From an uncultured Oscillospiraceae bacterium (GTDB lineage Bacteria > Bacillota > Clostridia > Oscillospirales > Acutalibacteraceae): a DNA stretch of 64,000 nucleotides. Below, piece by piece: positions 41,565 through 50,757 of this stretch (position 1 is the stretch's first letter; each line of letters begins with the position of its first letter). The position numbers were made by a program, and so were the translations under genes. The stretch lies in contig UQQT01000002.1 in the NCBI GenBank assembly GCA_900543395.1, positions 1 through 64,000 of the forward strand, given 5' to 3'. The notes beneath the pieces are model-generated. The model worked only from the letters and a program-made list of their open reading frames with translations, was not told the origin of the DNA and did no database searches.

Positions 41565-42455
41565 ATGTCAAACCCTGTTTTTACGGGAGCTGCGGTTGCG
41601 GTTATTACGCCGTTTACCCCGGATTTGAAAAAAATTGATTATGATAAATTTGACGAGATAATCGAATATCAGATTGCGCATAAAACGGACGCTGTTGTCG
41701 TCGCCGGCACTACGGGCGAGGCTCCTACGTTAAGCGTTCCGGAGCATATCGAACTCGTCAATCACTGCGTTAAAACAGTCGGCGGAAGAGTCCCCGTTAT
41801 AGCCAGTTGCGGAAGCAACGATACGTTTTACTGCGTAGGACTTGCAAACGAGTGCGAAAAAGCAGGAGCAGACGCGCTTTTAATGGTTACGCCCTATTAC
41901 AACAAAACGTCGCAAAGCGGAATTATAGAGCATTATAATTATATTGCCGACAGAGTGAACACGCCTATAATCCTCTATCACATTCCGGGCAGAACGGGAA
42001 TGACAATGACTCCCGAAACGATTAATCAAATATCAAAACATAAAAACATAGTAGGTATAAAAGAAGCGAGCGGTAATATTTCGTCTATCGGTCAGACCGC
42101 CGCCCTTTGTTCTAAAGATTTCGAAATATATTCGGGCAATGACGATCAGATCGTTCCGATTATGTCTTTGGGCGGAAAGGGTGTTATATCCGTTCTTTCA
42201 CACATTGTTCCCGAGGTCGCGCACGATATAGCAAAGTCTTATCTCGAAGGCAAAACCAGGAAAGCGACCGACTTACAGCTTAAATATATGGATTTATGTA
42301 CGGCTCTGTTCTGCGATGTAAACCCGATTCCCGTTAAGGCAGCTATGAATATGATGGGCTTTAACGTCGGCAGATGCAGGATGCCTCTCGGAACTTTAAG
42401 CGAGGAAAACGAGAAGCGTATACGCAAAGCATTAAAGAATCATGGTTTAATTTAA
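41565..42455 (+). CDS. dapA: 4-hydroxy-tetrahydrodipicolinate synthase
   Basis: 296 residues from ATG 41565 (GAAAGGTG upstream). Condenses pyruvate with aspartate semialdehyde. GAAVAVITPF, VVAGTTGEAPTLS, MVTPYYNKTSQSGIIEHY (Tyr), YHIPGRTGM and the Schiff-base Lys in VGIKEASGNISS are all present, as is YSGNDDQIVP. Middle gene of asd-dapA-dapB; products go to lysine and to diaminopimelate for peptidoglycan. Confidence 0.97.
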   Translation: MSNPVFTGAAVAVITPFTPDLKKIDYDKFDEIIEYQIAHKTDAVVVAGTTGEAPTLSVPEHIELVNHCVKTVGGRVPVIASCGSNDTFYCVGLANECEKAGADALLMVTPYYNKTSQSGIIEHYNYIADRVNTPIILYHIPGRTGMTMTPETINQISKHKNIVGIKEASGNISSIGQTAALCSKDFEIYSGNDDQIVPIMSLGGKGVISVLSHIVPEVAHDIAKSYLEGKTRKATDLQLKYMDLCTALFCDVNPIPVKAAMNMMGFNVGRCRMPLGTLSEENEKRIRKALKNHGLI

Positions 42456-42483
42456 AATCGACGATTTATAAAGGATGATAAAA

Positions 42484-43245
42484 ATGATTAAGCTTTTACT
42501 TTCCGGATGCTGCGGACACATGGGAAAAACCGTAACCGCTCTCGTAAATTCGCGAGACGGTTATGAAATCGTCGCAGGAGTAGATTTAAAAGAGGACAGC
42601 AATCTCGACTACCCTGTTTTTGCTTCGTTTGACGAGGTAAATGTATATTTCGACGTTATAATCGATTTTTCGCATCCGTCCGTTCTTTCCGGACTGCTCG
42701 AATATACAGAAAAAAATCATATCCCTGCGGTATTATGTTCAACAGGATATTCGGATGAGCAGATAAAAAAAATAAACGAAGCGTCCGAATACTGCGCTCT
42801 TTTCAGAAGCGCAAATATGTCACTGGGAATTAATCTACTTTCGGACATCTGCGAACAGGCCGCAAAAATACTCGGCGATAATTTTGACATCGAAATAATC
42901 GAAGCGCATCATAATTTAAAGCTTGACGCTCCGAGCGGAACCGCTTTAATGCTCGAAAAATCCGTTGAAAACGGGCTTGATTATAACCCCGAGCTTGTCT
43001 ACGACAGACACGACAGACGGCAGAAGCGCGATAAAAAAGAAATCGGCATGCACTCCGTACGCGGAGGAACTATAGTCGGCGAACATCAGATTATTTTTGC
43101 CGGAGAGGACGAAATAATTACATTCTCCCACTCTGCGCGGTCAAAAACCGTTTTCGCGTCGGGTGCGCTTGACGCTGCCGCATTTATGGCAGACAAGAAA
43201 ATCGGACTTTATTCGATGAAGGACGTTATTTTGTCTCAGAATTAA
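42484..43245 (+). CDS. dapB: 4-hydroxy-tetrahydrodipicolinate reductase
   Basis: 253 residues from ATG 42484 (AAGG about 10 nt upstream; an ATG at 42475 is too close). GCCGHMGKTVTALV binds NAD(P)H; IIDFSHPS, CSTGYSDEQI, EIIEAHHNLKLDAPSGTALML carries the catalytic His pair and K-DAPSGT loop, and HSVRGGTIVGEHQIIFAGEDEIITFSHSA closes the domain. Last gene of the operon; a terminator follows at 43266. Confidence 0.97.
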   Translation: MIKLLLSGCCGHMGKTVTALVNSRDGYEIVAGVDLKEDSNLDYPVFASFDEVNVYFDVIIDFSHPSVLSGLLEYTEKNHIPAVLCSTGYSDEQIKKINEASEYCALFRSANMSLGINLLSDICEQAAKILGDNFDIEIIEAHHNLKLDAPSGTALMLEKSVENGLDYNPELVYDRHDRRQKRDKKEIGMHSVRGGTIVGEHQIIFAGEDEIITFSHSARSKTVFASGALDAAAFMADKKIGLYSMKDVILSQN

Positions 43246-43265
43246 GAGTATAAACAACCATTAAA

Positions 43266-43308
43266 AAAGTTACCGCGAAGTCTTGAAAAAGGCTCCGCGG
43301 TTTACTTT
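43266..43308. terminator. Bidirectional terminator after dapB
   Basis: ACCGCG / CGCGGT core extended by AAAGT / ACTTT arms, flanked by A- and T-rich DNA on both sides. Separates dapB from the convergent small membrane gene. Confidence 0.75.
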
Positions 43309-43525
43309 ATTTATCCTTGTATTTTTCGTAATAATCGTCGGCTTCTTTTAAAAGCTTATCAATTTTGATTCGGTTTTCCTCGCTCGGAACATATTTGCTC
43401 TTCATTTCATCACTGTGAGAAACAAAACGGACAGATTTATAATATACGCTCTTTTCATAACGAATCAAACCGATAATCAGCGAAATAAAAACGATTAAAG
43501 CCGGGATATAAAACAGCCAGATCAT
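43307..43525 (-). CDS. Small membrane protein
   Basis: 72 residues. One N-terminal membrane helix (~2-20: IWLFYIPALIVFISLIIGLI) and a charged helical cytoplasmic or external tail rich in Lys/Glu (KIDKLLKEADDYYEKYKDK). Not recognised. It starts directly at the stop of the secreted metallophosphoesterase gene upstream (no gap), so they are probably translated from one message. Confidence 0.6.
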   Translation of the reverse strand: MIWLFYIPALIVFISLIIGLIRYEKSVYYKSVRFVSHSDEMKSKYVPSEENRIKIDKLLKEADDYYEKYKDK

Positions 43526-45223
43526 TTATTTGAAAAAGTTCTGAAGAATGGAGAAAATCTTTCTTATTATTTCAAGAATTCTGTCAAGGAAGTTTGCGAA
43601 TTTGTTATATGCGGGAGAGCTCGTTTTGTACGACGGAAGTGAGATATTGTTATCGCCTACAGAGCAGTCAACCGTAATTTCCTCAACAATAAGTCCTAAA
43701 TATGCGTCGATGAATAAAGACGCGTAATCTGTAACATTGAGGTTTTTCGCAAGATAGTCCGTGATGACAGAGGGGATCTGTTTGCCGGTAACTCGCTGAA
43801 TGAGTGAAGCAAGCACGCCTGCAGTCATGTCGTCCTCACCGTCAAGAGCATATGCAATTCCGATTTTAAGACAGTCTTTGACAACCTTCATTTCAACGCT
43901 GTTTGCGCCGTAATTCTCGTCGCCCTCATAGAAGCCGGCAACAAACTTTGCGATAAGCTCATTGTAGGATTTGTAATCCGAGCCGGTAATGGTAAATCCG
44001 TATTTTTCACCGAGAGCTTCAAAGCTTTCACCCTCTGTCTTTTCACCGGTTTTGTAAATAGGCAAGTAGAAAATGCCGGAAAGCTTTTTTATAAGACTAT
44101 AAGCCGCCTCATATTCCGCACTTCCCTCTTCACCGACTTTTGAGGCAATTGACGCGGGAGAAGCAAGTCTCTTATAAACAATGGAGGAAATGCCGGCTTC
44201 GAAACAGCCGTATGAATAAGAAACAAAATTCTCTTTCATGGCTTTAAGCGAGGCTTCATTTGCACCGGATGAAACAAGCGACGTATCAATATCCGTGATA
44301 TACTCAGTTTTAAAATCTACCGATGAATCGCTGAATTTAACGTTTCTGTAGGCAGCAGGATACATGTAAAGGGACGTTGTCTGTACATCGTAGACCGAAT
44401 TCATATTAACGGACGTATACTTAACGATATCGTTAATATGAACATGTCCGGAGAAGTTATAAACAACTCCGTTATCTGCAAGAAGCTCGGGGAAGCTGTC
44501 ATATGCGTTTATAACATGATTAGGCAATACTTTTTTCTGATAGGCAAAATGCTCGGTAATTGCATGGTGAGTCATTGTAATGACTTTTTTACCGTCTTTT
44601 TTTGCCTGCTCAAGCTGAGCCTTAACCCATGAAACACGTTCTTTTGTCAGACCGTCGGAATTAGAATCATAGCTGCATGTATCAATAGCTACAAGTCTGT
44701 AGCCTGATTTTAAATCATAGACGTACGAACACGAATCGGGATCGACAGCGACGGCGCCGCTGTAGCCGAATGATGCATAAATATTTTTAAAGTCAGCGGG
44801 AGAAGCGTTAACCCCGTCAGACTCTGTTGTGTAAACATCATGGTTTCCGTTAATGACAAGAACCTTGATTCCGGTTTTATCCTCGAAGGCTTTAAAAGCC
44901 TCTGCCGTATACAGATGCTCGGCAATCGTGCCCTTGTTTACAATATCGCCGGAAATAAAGAGATAATCGGCGTCGGACAAAGACGCTTTTTCAAGAAAAC
45001 CTGCAAAAATAGCTTTTGATTCAAGACTGAGCGCGGGGTCAGAATGTGAAACCGAATATTCATACGGATTATCCGTATCGGCTGCCGCCGCAGTATTCTC
45101 CGAAACATGAAGATCTGAAGCAACAAGCAGATTAATATCCGATTTGTCCGCCGCAAAGGCGGGAACGATTCCGATTGTCATAATAAGGCAAAAGGAAAGA
45201 ATAAGGGACAGTGCTTTTTTCAT
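43526..45223 (-). CDS. Secreted calcineurin-like metallophosphoesterase
   Basis: 565 residues. Sec signal peptide (~1-24, ending AFA-AD). Phosphoesterase domain: LLVASDLHVSE (~35), LFISGDIVNKG (~96), VINGNHDVYTT (~125), THHAITEHF (~218) and NFSGHVHINDI (~250). The ~270-residue C-terminal part is helical, without recognised motifs, and ends in a hydrophobic/aromatic stretch (FANFLDRILEIIRKIFSILQNFF), perhaps membrane-associating. Third extracytoplasmic phosphoesterase of this type in the window. Substrate unknown. Confidence 0.86.
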   Translation of the reverse strand: MKKALSLILSFCLIMTIGIVPAFAADKSDINLLVASDLHVSENTAAAADTDNPYEYSVSHSDPALSLESKAIFAGFLEKASLSDADYLFISGDIVNKGTIAEHLYTAEAFKAFEDKTGIKVLVINGNHDVYTTESDGVNASPADFKNIYASFGYSGAVAVDPDSCSYVYDLKSGYRLVAIDTCSYDSNSDGLTKERVSWVKAQLEQAKKDGKKVITMTHHAITEHFAYQKKVLPNHVINAYDSFPELLADNGVVYNFSGHVHINDIVKYTSVNMNSVYDVQTTSLYMYPAAYRNVKFSDSSVDFKTEYITDIDTSLVSSGANEASLKAMKENFVSYSYGCFEAGISSIVYKRLASPASIASKVGEEGSAEYEAAYSLIKKLSGIFYLPIYKTGEKTEGESFEALGEKYGFTITGSDYKSYNELIAKFVAGFYEGDENYGANSVEMKVVKDCLKIGIAYALDGEDDMTAGVLASLIQRVTGKQIPSVITDYLAKNLNVTDYASLFIDAYLGLIVEEITVDCSVGDNNISLPSYKTSSPAYNKFANFLDRILEIIRKIFSILQNFFK

Positions 45224-45267
45224 TTACATATCACTCCGTTTTTTTATTTATCCGAAAACTTACCGTA

Positions 45268-46746
45268 TTATTCTGCCGATAAGGTTCTGATATACATTTT
45301 AAAGAACGCGACTCCGTTTTCCATACAGTCGACCGGGATTCTTTCATTGGTTCCGTGCGTCGTTAAAAGAAGCGACGTATTGACCGTAAACGGAGAATAT
45401 CTGTATACATTTTCACATATACCCTCGTATCTGTATGCGTCCGTACCGCCCATAACAAGATAAGGCGCGACAAGATTGTCATTATTCATACGCTTGCAGA
45501 TATCCTCTATTGCATGGAACGCTCTCGAATCTGTCGGTGAAAGATGAGACGGTTCTTTTCCTCCGAGCAGTTCAATTTCAACATTCTTATTCCCTATAAC
45601 CTTATGAAGATGTTTTTCAACGTCGGCTATTGACTGACCGGGCATTATTCTGAAATTTACGACGATCGAAGCTTTCTGCGGCAATACATTAGCCTGGGGT
45701 GAACCGAACATCTGAGTAACGCCGGTAGTCGTGCGAACCATTGAAGCCGCAGGCGGGATATATGTCATAACCTTAGTAATCAAAGGCTTCATATAATTTA
45801 TATTACATGCGACAAAACGACCCGGGAAGGACATATTCTGTCCGATTCTCGTAAACAGATCAATCATAAAGGGATTAAGATGTGCTTTGAACTGATGCGA
45901 TTCAATATCCTTAATAACGTCTGCCATTTTTCCGACTGCAGTGTGCTTGGGAGGCTGAGCGGAATGTCCGCCTTTTGTATTAAGCGTAATCTTAAAATCC
46001 GCATATCCTTTTTCGCCTACGCCGACGCCTGCAAGATTCAGATTCATAAGGTGCGGGATGTTTACGGGCAGAATCGCTCCGCCCTCGTCTATAATGCAGT
46101 CGAGATGAACTCCGCGTTCTTTCAAAAGCGCAGCCATAGCGTCCGCGCCCGATTCCTTTGTTGCAACGGTTTCCTCATTATGACCGAGGAGAACATAAAC
46201 GTCACGCTCCGGTTCAAATCCCTCTTCAAGCAGCGTTTCGACCGCTTCAAGTACGCCTATAACGTGGTTTTTCATATCAAGAGCACCTCTGCCCCAGATA
46301 AATCCGTCCGCGACCTCGCCCTCAAACGGAGGATGCTCCCAGTCGTTCAGGGTACCGTCGGTAACGGGAACAACGTCCTGATGTCCGAGTAAAGCTATCG
46401 GGTCAAGGGTCGGATTTTTGCCTTCCCAATGAATGAGCAGACTTGCTCTTGATACGATTTCGATTTTTAATTCAGAGAAAATGTGAGGATATCTTTCCTT
46501 TAAAAATTCATGGAATCTGTTAAATTCGTTCCAATCGACCTTTTCGGGGTCGTTATTCGAAATTGTTTTAAATTTAATCGCGTCGGAAAGATTTTTTATA
46601 AATCTTTCTGTATTTACTTTCTCTTTAACCAAGGGCGGATATTCTTTCTTCTCCGGTTTAAATTTAACCGCCCTAACCGTATTTGCCGCCAACATCACCC
46701 CTGCCGAGGCAAGAGCAGCAGCTGCCGCGGCTTTTTTTGTTGCCAT
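45268..46746 (-). CDS. M20 metallopeptidase (CPS1/PM20D1-like)
   Basis: 492 residues. N-terminal Ala-rich hydrophobic segment (~4-22), likely a membrane anchor. Metal-site motifs: IALLGHQDVVPV (His, Asp), WGRGALDMKNHVIGVLEAVE (Asp), LLGHNEETVAT (Glu-Glu), IIDEGGAI and a late His in LLTTHGTNERIPV. The lid domain begins GYADFKITLNTKGGHSAQPP. The long form with INYMKP and TTTGVTQMFGSPQANVLPQ is that of carboxypeptidase S / PM20D1 enzymes, which cleave or form N-acyl amino acids or short peptides. Confidence 0.87.
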   Translation of the reverse strand: MATKKAAAAAALASAGVMLAANTVRAVKFKPEKKEYPPLVKEKVNTERFIKNLSDAIKFKTISNNDPEKVDWNEFNRFHEFLKERYPHIFSELKIEIVSRASLLIHWEGKNPTLDPIALLGHQDVVPVTDGTLNDWEHPPFEGEVADGFIWGRGALDMKNHVIGVLEAVETLLEEGFEPERDVYVLLGHNEETVATKESGADAMAALLKERGVHLDCIIDEGGAILPVNIPHLMNLNLAGVGVGEKGYADFKITLNTKGGHSAQPPKHTAVGKMADVIKDIESHQFKAHLNPFMIDLFTRIGQNMSFPGRFVACNINYMKPLITKVMTYIPPAASMVRTTTGVTQMFGSPQANVLPQKASIVVNFRIMPGQSIADVEKHLHKVIGNKNVEIELLGGKEPSHLSPTDSRAFHAIEDICKRMNNDNLVAPYLVMGGTDAYRYEGICENVYRYSPFTVNTSLLLTTHGTNERIPVDCMENGVAFFKMYIRTLSAE

Positions 46747-46878
46747 GTGTGTATCACGCTTTCCTAATAGAATTATTTGTTACTATATTAACATATTTTT
46801 TGTGTAAAATCAACAATATTATAAAAAAACAAATAAAACATTATTTTTTTAAATTAATTTCAATTTGACCGTGTTATG

Positions 46879-46907
46879 TTGACATATATTCAAAAAAAAT
46901 ATATAAT
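46879..46907 (+). promoter_or_regulatory. Consensus sigma-A promoter of the aconitase operon
   Basis: TTGACA (46879-46884) and TATAAT (46902-46907), exactly 17 bp apart; a full consensus match. Start codon 37 bp downstream. Confidence 0.85.
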
Positions 46908-46943
46908 ATTAAATAAAATTAAAATTAAAAGGGGAAAAGGAAA

Positions 46944-48878
46944 ATGGGGTACAATATCGCGCAAAAACTGATAAAGTCTCACCTTGTCAGCGGCGAAATG
47001 ACCGCAGGAAATGAAATCGGACTTCGTATCGACCAGACTCTCACGCAGGACGCAACAGGAACCATGGCTTATCTTCAGTTTGAAGCAATGGGAATCAAAA
47101 GAGTCAAAACGGAGCTTTCCGTAGCATACATAGACCATAATACTTTGCAAAACGGTTTTATGAACGCGGATGACCACAGATTCATCCAGTCGGTAGCAAA
47201 AAAAAGGGGAATCAGATTTTCGCGTCCCGGCAACGGAATCTGTCACCAGGTTCACCTTGAACGTTTCGGCAAGCCCGGCAAAACTCTGCTCGGCTCCGAC
47301 AGCCATACGCCGACCGGCGGAGGTATCGGAATGCTCGCAATGGGCGCGGGCGGACTTGACGTTGCAGTTGCAATGGGCGGCGGAACATATTACATTACAA
47401 TGCCTAAAGTAGTAAAAGTTAATCTTACGGGCAAGCTTAACGACTGGGTTGCGGCAAAGGATATTATTCTCGAAGTTCTCAGACGAATGTCCGTTAAAGG
47501 CGGAGTCGGTAAAATTATCGAGTATACCGGCGATGGCGTAAAAACTCTTTCCGTTCCCGAGAGAGCAACCGTAACGAACATGGGCGCGGAACTCGGCGCA
47601 ACTACTTCCGTATTTCCGTCGGACGAAACCACTAAGGAATTTCTTAAAGCTCAGGGCAGAGAGCAGGACTGGATTGAACTCAAAGCCGATACCGACGCTG
47701 TTTACGACGAGGAAATGACGATCGATCTTTCGTCGCTTATGCCCATGGCGGCAATGCCCCACATGCCCGACAACGTTAAAAACGTCGACGAAATAGGCGA
47801 AATAAACATTGATCAGGTATGTATCGGTTCATGCACAAACTCTTCATTCATGGATATGATGAAGGTAGCTTTTATTCTCAAAGGTAAAAAGATTGCGGAA
47901 AACGTAAGTCTTTCGATAGCTCCCGGTTCAAAGCAGGTTCTTACCATGCTTGCGGAGAACGGCGCGCTTGCCGATATGATCGACGCCGGAGCGAGAATTC
48001 TCGAAAGTGCGTGCGGTCCGTGTATCGGTATGGGACAGTCTCCCAATTCAAAGGGTGTTTCCTTAAGAACATTCAACAGAAATTTCGAGGGCAGAAGCGG
48101 AACCGCAGACGCGGGAATTTATCTTGTTTCCCCCGAGGTCGCGGCGGTTTCGGCGATTGCAGGCAAGCTTACGAACCCAGTTAAGGTTCTCGGCGATATG
48201 CCGGAATTTAAACTCCCCGAGCATTTTCTTATTAATGATAATATGATTGAAATGCCCGCAAGCGAGGACGAAGCGGAAAACGTCGAAATCAAATACGGTC
48301 CCAATATAAAAAACGTCCCCGTCGGCAAGCCTCTTGAGGACAGTATTTCCACACAGGTTACGCTTAAAGTCGGCGATAATATAACGACCGACCACATTAT
48401 GCCCGCAGGAGCAAAGATACTTCCCTATCGTTCGAACATTCCTCACCTTTCGCAGTATTGCTTCGAACAGTGCGACCCGGAATTCTCCGAAAACTGCAAA
48501 AAGCTCGGCGGCGGCATTATCGTCGGCGGAAGCAATTACGGACAGGGTTCGTCGAGAGAGCATGCCGCGCTTGTTCCGCTTTATCTCGGAATCAGAGCTG
48601 TTGCGGCTAAGTCGTTTGCAAGACTTCACAAGGCAAACCTTATCAACTCCGGTATTATCCCCATGACGTTTAAAAATCCCGACGACTACGACAGAATCGA
48701 TAAATTCGATAAGGTAACTCTTAAAAACGTTAAGGATTCAATAGTCAACAATAAAGACATTATCCTCGTAAACGAAACAAAGAACGAGGAATATCCGATG
48801 GACTCGAACTTCTCCGAAAGACAGAAGGACATGCTTCTTGCGGGAGGACTTCTTAATTTCACGTCGGGCAATAAATAA
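46944..48878 (+). CDS. acnA: Aconitate hydratase
   Basis: 644 residues, the compact bacterial/archaeal aconitase form. Interconverts citrate and isocitrate on a [4Fe-4S] cluster. Cluster Cys: IDQVCIGSCTNSSFMDM (~295) and SACGPCIGMGQSPNSKG (two Cys ~355). Substrate motifs: LLGSDSHTPTGGGIGMLAMG and, in the swivel domain, GGSNYGQGSSREHAALVPLYLG. Isocitrate dehydrogenase follows 22 bp later. With citrate synthase elsewhere it would make 2-oxoglutarate for glutamate, the usual oxidative branch in anaerobic Clostridia. Confidence 0.97.
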   Translation: MGYNIAQKLIKSHLVSGEMTAGNEIGLRIDQTLTQDATGTMAYLQFEAMGIKRVKTELSVAYIDHNTLQNGFMNADDHRFIQSVAKKRGIRFSRPGNGICHQVHLERFGKPGKTLLGSDSHTPTGGGIGMLAMGAGGLDVAVAMGGGTYYITMPKVVKVNLTGKLNDWVAAKDIILEVLRRMSVKGGVGKIIEYTGDGVKTLSVPERATVTNMGAELGATTSVFPSDETTKEFLKAQGREQDWIELKADTDAVYDEEMTIDLSSLMPMAAMPHMPDNVKNVDEIGEINIDQVCIGSCTNSSFMDMMKVAFILKGKKIAENVSLSIAPGSKQVLTMLAENGALADMIDAGARILESACGPCIGMGQSPNSKGVSLRTFNRNFEGRSGTADAGIYLVSPEVAAVSAIAGKLTNPVKVLGDMPEFKLPEHFLINDNMIEMPASEDEAENVEIKYGPNIKNVPVGKPLEDSISTQVTLKVGDNITTDHIMPAGAKILPYRSNIPHLSQYCFEQCDPEFSENCKKLGGGIIVGGSNYGQGSSREHAALVPLYLGIRAVAAKSFARLHKANLINSGIIPMTFKNPDDYDRIDKFDKVTLKNVKDSIVNNKDIILVNETKNEEYPMDSNFSERQKDMLLAGGLLNFTSGNK

Positions 48879-48900
48879 AAAGAAAGTAAGGAATTTAATT

Positions 48901-50064
48901 ATGACTCAGGAACAGTTAAAAGCCGCCGTTGCTAAATTTGAAGCTCTTGTAAAAGAGCAGTCGGAGCGTTCGGACAGAATAAAGGCGGATAAAGATTTTA
49001 TAGATTATTCAAAACTTGATAAACTCACAATCGGAGTATGCGGAGGCGACGGAATCGGTCCTACGATTACGAACGAAGCAGCAACGGTTCTCAAATATCT
49101 TCTCAAAGACGAAGTCGAGAGCGGTAAAATCGAATTTAAAAACATAGACGGACTTACAATAGAAAACCGCGTTAAACACATGAAAGCAATTCCCGACGAC
49201 GTTCTCGAAGAGCTTAAACAGTGCCCCGTAATTCTAAAAGGTCCCACGACCACGCCGCAGGCGGGCGACGGACTGCCCAATATTGAGAGCGCAAACGTCG
49301 CAATGAGAAAAGCTCTCGATCTTTTTGCAAACGTACGTCCCGTTAAAATCCCCGAGGAGGGTATCGACTGGACTTTCTTCCGTGAGAATACGGAGGGTGC
49401 GTACGCCGTCGGAAGCAAGGGCGTAAACGTTGACGACGATTTGTCAATGGACTTTGTCGTAACAACGACCGAGGGAACAGAGAGAATCGCGCGTCTTGCA
49501 TACGAATTTGCAAAGAACAACAAAAAAGACAGAGTTTCAATCATTCAGAAAGCGAACGTTATTAAAACCACCGACGGCAAGTTTTTAAATCTCTGCAAAA
49601 AAATCGGAGATGAGTACCCCGATATTATCACCGACGAGTGGTATATAGACATCACCACGGCAAAGCTTATCGACCCTAAGAGACGCCGTGACTTTAAAGT
49701 ATTTATACTTCCCAACCTTTACGGTGACATAATCACCGACGAGGCAGCCGAATTCCAGGGCGGAGTCGGCACCGCGGGAAGCGCAAATATCGGTAAGAAA
49801 TACGCTATGTTCGAGGCTATTCACGGTTCCGCGCCGAGAATGGTTAAAGAGGGCAGAGCGCAGTATGCCGACCCCTGCTCGATGCTCAGAGCTTCCGTAA
49901 TGCTTCTGTCGCATATCGGCAGACAGGAACAGGCGGACAAGCTTGAACGCGCACTCGACATCTGTATGCTTGAAGAGAAGAAACTCGTTATAACGGGACG
50001 CGAGGACGGAGCTTCCTGCCGTGAATTCGGTCAGTATGTAATGGACACTCTTGCGTCTCTCTGA
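48901..50064 (+). CDS. icd: Isocitrate dehydrogenase (isocitrate/isopropylmalate DH family)
   Basis: 387 residues from ATG 48901 (AGTAAGG upstream); an in-frame GTG-type start earlier lies inside acnA. IGVCGGDGIGPTITNEA, LKGPTTTPQAGDGLPNIESANVAMRKALDLFANVRPVK (substrate Ser/Asn and Arg region), FFRENTEGAYAVGSKG, YGDIITDEAAEFQGGVGTAGSANIG and AIHGSAPRMVKEG are family signatures. The nucleotide specificity cannot be settled by eye. Oxidises isocitrate to 2-oxoglutarate. In an operon with acnA and possibly rex. Confidence 0.95.
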   Translation: MTQEQLKAAVAKFEALVKEQSERSDRIKADKDFIDYSKLDKLTIGVCGGDGIGPTITNEAATVLKYLLKDEVESGKIEFKNIDGLTIENRVKHMKAIPDDVLEELKQCPVILKGPTTTPQAGDGLPNIESANVAMRKALDLFANVRPVKIPEEGIDWTFFRENTEGAYAVGSKGVNVDDDLSMDFVVTTTEGTERIARLAYEFAKNNKKDRVSIIQKANVIKTTDGKFLNLCKKIGDEYPDIITDEWYIDITTAKLIDPKRRRDFKVFILPNLYGDIITDEAAEFQGGVGTAGSANIGKKYAMFEAIHGSAPRMVKEGRAQYADPCSMLRASVMLLSHIGRQEQADKLERALDICMLEEKKLVITGREDGASCREFGQYVMDTLASL

Positions 50065-50109
50065 TTTAACAGTCACTTCTTAAAATATCAGAATGAAGGT
50101 AAATTGAAA

Positions 50110-50754
50110 ATGAAAAGCGATTACCATGTTTCCAAATCGGTTATATCAAGACTTCCCCGTTATTACAGATTTCTCGGCATGCTGTCGGACGAGGGGATAA
50201 ACAGAATCTCATCTTCGGAACTTTCTGCGAAAATGGGTCTTACTGCGTCGCAGATCCGCCAGGATTTTAATTGCTTCGGCGGATTCGGACAGCAGGGCTA
50301 TGGCTATAATGTCGATCAGTTAAGAGCAGAAATCGGTAGGATAATAGGTATAGACCGTCAATATAAGGCGGTTCTTGTCGGCGCGGGAAACCTCGGCAAG
50401 GCAATCGCAACTCATTTTGATTTTACGAAAAAGGGCTTCGATCTGTGCGGAATATTCGATACCGATTCAAAGCTTATCGGACGCAATATCGGCGGTATTG
50501 TAATAAACGATTTTGATAAAATAGATTTATTCTGCGAACTGTATAAGCCCGCCGCCGCCGTACTCTGCGTTCCCGAGGGCGTCGGCAAATCGGTAGTTAC
50601 CCGACTCGAAGAAAACAATATAAACTGCTTCTGGAATTTCAGCCATTATAACATTAATGCTGATTTTCCCGAAGCCATTTGCGAAAACGTACATCTTAAC
50701 GACAGCCTTATGACTTTATGCTTTAATATTACAAATTTCCAAGGCCGGGGATAA
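50110..50754 (+). CDS. rex: Redox-sensing repressor Rex
   Basis: 214 residues from ATG 50110 (AAGG upstream). N-terminal winged helix (SKSVISRLPRYYRFLGML, ISSSELSAKMGLTASQIRQDFNCFGGFGQQGYGYNVDQL) and a Rossmann NAD(H)-binding domain with VLVGAGNLGKAIATHFDF and GIFDTDSKLIGRNIGG. Rex represses fermentation and NADH-reoxidation genes when NADH/NAD is low. It follows icd by 45 bp, an informative coupling of redox sensing to the NAD(P)-reducing branch. The next gene is 3 bp downstream. Confidence 0.96.
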   Translation: MKSDYHVSKSVISRLPRYYRFLGMLSDEGINRISSSELSAKMGLTASQIRQDFNCFGGFGQQGYGYNVDQLRAEIGRIIGIDRQYKAVLVGAGNLGKAIATHFDFTKKGFDLCGIFDTDSKLIGRNIGGIVINDFDKIDLFCELYKPAAAVLCVPEGVGKSVVTRLEENNINCFWNFSHYNINADFPEAICENVHLNDSLMTLCFNITNFQGRG

Positions 50755-50757
50755 TTA

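Noticed and set aside
46890..47762. 290-residue leftward open frame inside acnA
   Set aside because: Antisense shadow of the aconitase gene, with no ribosome-binding site or recognisable domain.
48063..48629. 188-residue leftward open frame inside acnA
   Set aside because: Also antisense to conserved aconitase motifs; composition explains it.
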